Origin: Salvelinus alpinus
Lineage: Eukaryota > Chordata > Actinopteri > Salmoniformes > Salmonidae
Direction: 5' to 3'
DNA: 64,000 bases
Assembly: GCF_045679555.1 (NCBI RefSeq)
Contig: NC_092115.1
Span: 38,949,228 to 39,013,227 of the forward strand
Of this stretch, positions 58,084-64,000 are shown one piece after another. The notes beneath the pieces were generated by a model. That model did no database searches. It was not told the DNA's origin and saw only the letters and a program-made list of their open reading frames with translations. Both the position numbers and the translations under genes were made by a program. Position 1 is the first letter of the stretch. Each line of letters begins with the position of its first letter.

Positions 58084-61000
58084 TAGCTGGATTTCTTGTA
58101 AGCTTCAAGGTTAGAGTCCCCCACCTTGAAAGCGGCAGCTCTACCCTTTAGCTCTACCCTTTAGCTTAGCTCAGTGCTCAGTGCGAATGTTGCCTGTAAT
58201 CCATGGCTTCTGGTTGGGGTATGTACGTACAGTCACTGTGCTGACGATGTCCTCGATGTACTTATTGATAAAGCCAGTGACTGATGTGGTGTATTCCTCA
58301 ATGTCATCGGAAGAATCCTGGAACATGTTCCAGTCTGTGATAGCAAAACAGTCCTGTAGTTTAGCATCTGCTTCATCTGACAAATTATTTATAGACCGAG
58401 TCACTGGGGCTTCCTGCTTTAATTACATTTTTTGTTTTGTAAGCAGGAATCAGGAGGATAGAGTTGTGGTTGTATTTACCAAATGGAGGGCGAGGGAGAG
58501 CTTTGTACGCGTCTCGGTGTGTGGAGTATCAGGTGATCTACAATTTTTTCCCCTCTGGTTGCACATTTAACATGTTGATAGAGATTTGGTAGAACTGATT
58601 TAAGTTTCCCTGCATTAAAGTCTCCGGCCACTAGGAGCGCCGCCTCTGGGTGAGTGGTTTCCTGTTTGCTTATTTCCTTATACAGCTGACTGAGTGCGGT
58701 CTTAGTGCCAGCATCTGTTTGTGGTTGTAAATAAACAGCCACGAAAAGTATAGGTTAGAACTCTCTAGGCAGTAGTGTGGCCTGCAATTTATCACAATAT
58801 ACTCTACTTCAGGCGAGCCAAATCTAGAGACTTCCTTAGATTCCGTGTACCATTTCGTGGTGTAAAGCTCACCGCCATTGGAGTCTGGAGCAGTGGAAAC
58901 GCGTTTTTGGAGTGATGAATCACCCTTCACAATCTGGCAGTCCGACGGACGAATCTTGGTTTTCTGGATGCCAGGAGAATGCTACCTGCCCCAATGCAGG
59001 AGGAATCGTGGTCTGGGGCTGTTTTTCATGGTTCAGGATAGGCCCCTTAGTTCCAGTGAAGGGAAATCTTATCGCTACAGCATACAATGACATTCTAGAT
59101 GATTCTCTGCTTCCAACTTTGTGGCAACAGTTTGGGGAAGACCCTTTCCTGTTTCAACATGACAATGTCCCCATGCACAAAGTGAGGTCCATATAGAAAT
59201 GTTTTGTCGAGATCGGTGTGGAAAAACTTGACTGGCCTGTACAGAGCCCTGACCTCAATCCCATCGAACACCTTTGGGATGAATTGGAACGCCGACTGCG
59301 AGCCAGGCCTATTCGCCCAACACCAGGGTCTAACCTCACTAATGCTCTTCTGGCTGAATGGAAGCAAGTCCCCGTAGCAATGCTCCAACATCTAGTGGAA
59401 AGCCTTCCCAGAAGAGCGGAGGCTGTTGTAGCAGCCAAGGGGGGCCAACTCCATATTAATGCCCCTGATTTTGGAATGAGATGTTCGACGAGCAGGTGCC
59501 CACATACTTTTGGTCATGCAGCGTTGTTGATCATTGCTCGACAGCCATTTTCAAGTCTAGCCATCGATTTTCAAGTCAAAACTGTAACTAGGCCACTCAG
59601 GAACATTCAATGTCATCTTGGTAAGCAACTCCAGTGTATATTTGGCCTTTTGTTTTAGGTTATTGTCCTGCTGAAAGGTGAATTTGTCTCCTGCTGACTG
59701 TTGGAAAGCAGACTGAACCAAGTTTTCCTCTAGGATTTTGCCTCTGCTTAGCTCTATTCCATTTCTTTTTATCCCCTTCCCCAAAATCGCTAGTCCTTGC
59801 CGATGACGAGCATACCCACACCATGATGCAGTCACCACCATGCTTGAAAATATGAAGAGTGGTACTCAGTGATATGTTGTGTTGAATTTGGCCCAAACAT
59901 AACGCTTTGTATTCAGGACAAAAAGTTTGCCCAGTATTACTTTAGTGCATTATTGCAAACAGGATGCATGTTTTGAGATGTTTAGGTAAGTATTGTGGAG
60001 TAACTACAATGTTGCTGATCCATCCCCGGTTATCTCCTATCACAGCCACTAAACTCTGTAACTAAACTCTGTAACCACTCCCTGAGTGGTTATCTTCCTC
60101 TCCGGCGACTGAATTAGGAAGGGCGCCTGTATCTCTGTAGTGACTGGGGGTATTGATACACCATCCAAAGTGTAATTATTAACTGCACCATGCTCAAAGG
60201 GATATTCAATGTTTGCTTTTTTTACCCATCTACGAATAGGTGCCCTTTGCGAACCACTGGGAAACTTCCCTGGTCTTTGTGCTTTAATCGGTGCTCGGAA
60301 TTCACTACTTGAGTGAGGGACCTTACAGATCATTGTACTGTATGTGTGGGGTACAGAGGTGGGGTATTCATATACAAATCATGTTAAACACTATTATTGC
60401 TCACAGAGTGAGTGCATGCAACGTATTATGTGACTTAAGCACATTTTTACTGAACTTACAGTATTTAGACTTGCCATAACATAATGGTTGAATACTTATT
60501 AACTCAAGATATTTTAGCTTTGAATTAATTTGTCAACATTTCTAAAAACATAATTCCACTTTGACATTATGGGGTATTGTGACACAAAATCTCAATTTAA
60601 TCAATTTCCAGCTGTAACAACAAAATATGGAAAAGGTCAAGGGGTGTGAGTACTTTCTGAAGGCACTGTACATAGAGGCAGGGTAAAGGCAGGTAGATAA
60701 TAATAAGAGTAAAATAAAGAACAGAGTAGAAGCAGCATATGATGTGTGAAAGTGTGTGTATATAATGTGTGTGTTTTTGGCGTCAGTATGTGTGTGTGTG
60801 TATGCATATGTAGTGTGTGTGAGTGTGAGTGTGTGTGGGGGGGGGGGGGGTGTGAGACTTTTAGTTTTTTGTGTGTGAGTGTATTTATAGTATTGTGAGT
60901 GTACATAAAGTCACTGCACGATAGGGTCAACGCAGATAGACTGGGTAACCATTTGATAAACAATTCAGCAGTCTTATGGCTTGACGGTAGAAGCTGTTTC

Positions 61001-61125
61001 GGAGCCTGTTGGTCTGAAAGCCGATGCTCCGGTATCGTTTGTCGGACTGTAGCAGAGTGAAAAGTTTATGGCTTGGGTGGCTGAAGTCTTTGGCAATTTT
61101 TCGGGCCTTCGTGTGACACCGCCTG

Positions 61126-62325
<1,200 letters not shown>

Positions 62326-62894
62326 ATTGGTGAGTGCTGCAGAGATGGTTGTCCTTCTGGATGGTTCTCCCATCTCCACAGAGGAACTCTAGAGCTCTAT
62401 GAGAGTGACCATCGGGTTCTTGGTCACCTCCCTGACCAAGGCCCATCTCCCCCGATTGCTCTGTTTGGCCGGGCGGCCAGCTCTAGGAAGAGTCTTGTTG
62501 GTTCCAAACTTCTTCCATTTAAGATTGATGGAGGCCATTGTGTTCTTGGGGACTTTCAATGCTGCAGACATTTTTTGGTACCCTTCCCCAGATCTGTGAC
62601 TCTAATAAATTCTGTCTCGGAGCTCTACGGACAATTCCTTCGAACTCATGGCTTGCTTTTTGCTCTCGCATGCACTGGCAGGTGTGCCTATCCAAATCAT
62701 TTCCAATCAATTGAATTTACCACAGGTGAACTCCAATCAAATTGTAGAAACATCTCAAAGATGATCAATGGAAACAGGATGCACCTGAGCTCATTTTCGA
62801 GCCTCATAGCAAAGGGTCTAATTTAATCAATTTTAGTATAAGGCTGTAATGTAACAAAAAAGTCAAGGGGTCTGAATACTTTACGAATACACTG
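62326..62894 (-). mobile_element. Tc1-like fragment, same family as 51255-52787
   Basis: CTGCAGAGATGGTTGTCCTT at about 62337 and AACTTCTTCCATTTAAGA at about 62505 match the other copy at 52137 and 52267. The right end ACTTTACGAATACACTG is beside TA (62895-62896). The left (C-terminal) half is missing. The minus-strand transposase debris has stops. Confidence 0.88.
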
Positions 62895-62896
62895 TA

Positions 62897-63190
62897 CTCC
62901 TGAGAAGCTGACCTGTTGCACCTTCTATAACCACTGCTATTATTATTTGACCCTGCTGGTTTGAACATGTTGACGAACGATCTGGCCTCAATGGCCATGT
63001 ACTGTTGTAATCTCCACCTGGCGCAGTCAGAAGAGGACTGGTCACCCTCTAGGTTTCTTCTTAAGCTCCTGCCACTGTGCTTCTTCATCTGCATTGCTTG
63101 CTCTTTGGGGTTTTAGGCTTGGTATCTGTATAAGCACTTAGTGACAAATGCGGATGTAAAAAGGGCTTTATAAAATACATTTGACTGATT
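62897..63190 (+). repeat. Retroposon 3'-tail repeat
   Basis: CTCCACCTGGCGCAGTCAGA, GAGGACTGGTCACC, TTGGGGTTTTAGGCTTGG and the tail AAAATACATTTGACTGATTG match a common salmonid retroposon 3' region. No coding part. Confidence 0.6.
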
Positions 63191-64000
63191 GAGTAGTTGT
63201 AGGACATAAATACATAGAGTTTGCTGACTAAATATTTGAAACGGTCCTTTATGGGATAAATGTCATTATTACGTGTGTGATGTATGTGTATTTTCAAAAT
63301 GGTAGGCTACATATTTGAAACAGCATGTTAAACTTTCATTGAGTCTCCAATATGGGATATATATTATGGAATATGCGATGAAACTAACCCAGTAATTACT
63401 TGCATTGGCAATCTGTTTGAATTATCTTTTACATTAAAGTCATAACCATTTAAATATTATACATGATCATATTTGACAATAGGTTATAATCATTATAAAA
63501 ATCCAACCACGACTTTATTAAACATAATATGATTTTCATCAGATCTGTGCCTTTATAAAGTGCTTAGATGTTTCTTAGGGCAGAAATGCAGTCTTGCAGC
63601 AATTTCATGACATTCAAATGCAGTCATGGTTATGTGGAATCTCAATCACTGAAGAGGGTCTAACCGAACTACCGCCTGGGAGGCATGTGCTTCCGCGTAT
63701 GATGCGAGTTGCTAGCGAACCGAAACAAAAAAAGTGTGAATAAAGTCAATACAAAAAAAAAATTTCTGAAGTTACTGGGTATAAACATATCACATAATCA
63801 GAATACAGTTCACTGGCGACAGTATATTTGTTTAGAAGAGGTTCAGAGATCAGAGCTTTTCTCCCTATGGCGAATAGAACAGCCTGCGAGGCAACAACCT
63901 TGTCCTCCTCGAGAACCCCTGCCGAACTCCCCTCTTTGTCCAAGAAGATGGCTAAAATAATATAGTAGAAGAAATAACTTTATTACCTTTATTCACTTGT
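63191..64000. other. AT-rich intergenic, nothing recognised
   Basis: No exon, RNA or repeat boundary could be supported. Confidence 0.45.

Larger units (their letters stand above)
54378..58852 (-). mobile_element. RSg-1-type LINE inside Tc1 B, split by Tc1 C
   Basis: The 3' tail TCAAATCAAAGTTTATTTG starts at 54378. RT frame 54905-56140 (411 codons) has [60 protein letters not shown] and FADDTTVVG (catalytic box at 55511-55522). Pre-RT linker lies to 56470. Beyond Tc1 C, 58476-58742 encodes part of the endonuclease (ALLVAGDFNAGKLKSVLPN). The LINE is 5'-truncated at about 58852. The long intact RT suggests moderate age. Confidence 0.9.
53860..59523 (+). mobile_element. Tc1-like transposon B, split by a LINE
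   Basis: Left end CACTATATATACAAAAGTAT, right end ACATACTTTTGGTCATGCAG. The N-terminal half of the element is at 53860-54377 and the C-terminal half at 58857-59523. Transposase words: [36 protein letters not shown] and the acidic block [20 protein letters not shown] with its Glu retained. The frame is broken on both sides. Confidence 0.88.
53707..60668 (-). mobile_element. Tc1-like transposon A (outer), split
   Basis: The ends CAGTGCCTTCAGAAGGTACA and TTTCTGAAGGCACTG are inverted and flanked by TA (53705-53706, 60669-60670). Left piece 53707-53859, right piece 59524-60668. Minus-strand transposase debris lies at about 59557-59896 (e.g. FKHGGDCIMVWVCSSSA; DKFTFQQDNN; LNVPEWPSYSFDL). About 230 bp expected between the pieces is missing. 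Confidence 0.85.
53597..61125 (-). mobile_element. Old LINE hosting a four-element nest
   Basis: The LINE survives as 53597-53704 (GGGAGTACCAGTACC word) and 60671-61125 (GCAGTCTTATGGCTTGACGG, TGTGACACCGCCTGAGTG). Both are minus-strand 3' UTR/C-terminal sequence of an RSg-1 relative. They are separated by the Tc1 at 53707-60668. Confidence 0.75.

Noticed and set aside
58878..59196. Host gene suggested by good codon runs
   Set aside because: The residues match the C-terminal half of Tc1 transposase (HDN and DLNPIE motifs) of element B.

Overview
The window looks like nuclear DNA of a salmonid fish (Salmo, Oncorhynchus or Salvelinus type). The evidence is one vertebrate intron-split gene, plus a dense mix of Tc1 elements, RSg-1-type and L2-type LINEs, tRNA- and 5S-derived SINEs, hAT and piggyBac elements, and Ty3/gypsy-type LTRs that I recognise as salmonid families. 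There is no bacterial or operon organisation.

The only host protein-coding gene I can support is tlk1 (tousled-like kinase 1) on the + strand. It has 22 coding exons from 36405 to 48448. Every splice site is GT-AG, the reading frame is continuous across all exons, and the predicted protein has 765 residues. A probable CpG-bearing promoter with a perfect CRE lies upstream, and a long 3' UTR with two AATAAA signals lies downstream. Introns 5, 11, 12 and 21 carry hAT-type insertions.

Left flank (1-36000): a 3.4-kb hAT-like element (442-3820) holding a solo LTR, a foldback Tc1 and a hairpin element; microsatellites; a 5'-truncated, disrupted Ty3/gypsy chromovirus-type retrotransposon (7658-12529) lying against a ZBED/SCAND3-like hAT transposase relic; a Tc1 with a solo LTR inside it; an endogenous-retrovirus-type LTR with a tRNA-Ser(GCT) primer-binding site and a piggyBac-like insertion; a palindrome with a hammerhead-like core; three solo LTRs with 5-bp target duplications in this flank (four including the one in the Tc1); and a large LINE complex (26717-33700) with LINEs and a SINE inserted into another LINE, followed by a tandem LTR element with a 27-bp coding minisatellite.

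Right flank (50446-64000): a 5S-derived SINE, a complete but dead Tc1, a MITE-in-MITE structure with a duplicated 146-bp segment, and a five-deep nest (LINE > Tc1 > Tc1 > LINE > Tc1) at 53597-61125. After it come a very long CA repeat, a Tc1 fragment and about 800 bp with nothing recognisable.

All transposon reading frames that I inspected are broken by stops, frameshifts, truncation or internal deletion. The biology of the window is therefore one constrained kinase gene in a transposon graveyard, where insertion order can be read from target-site duplications.
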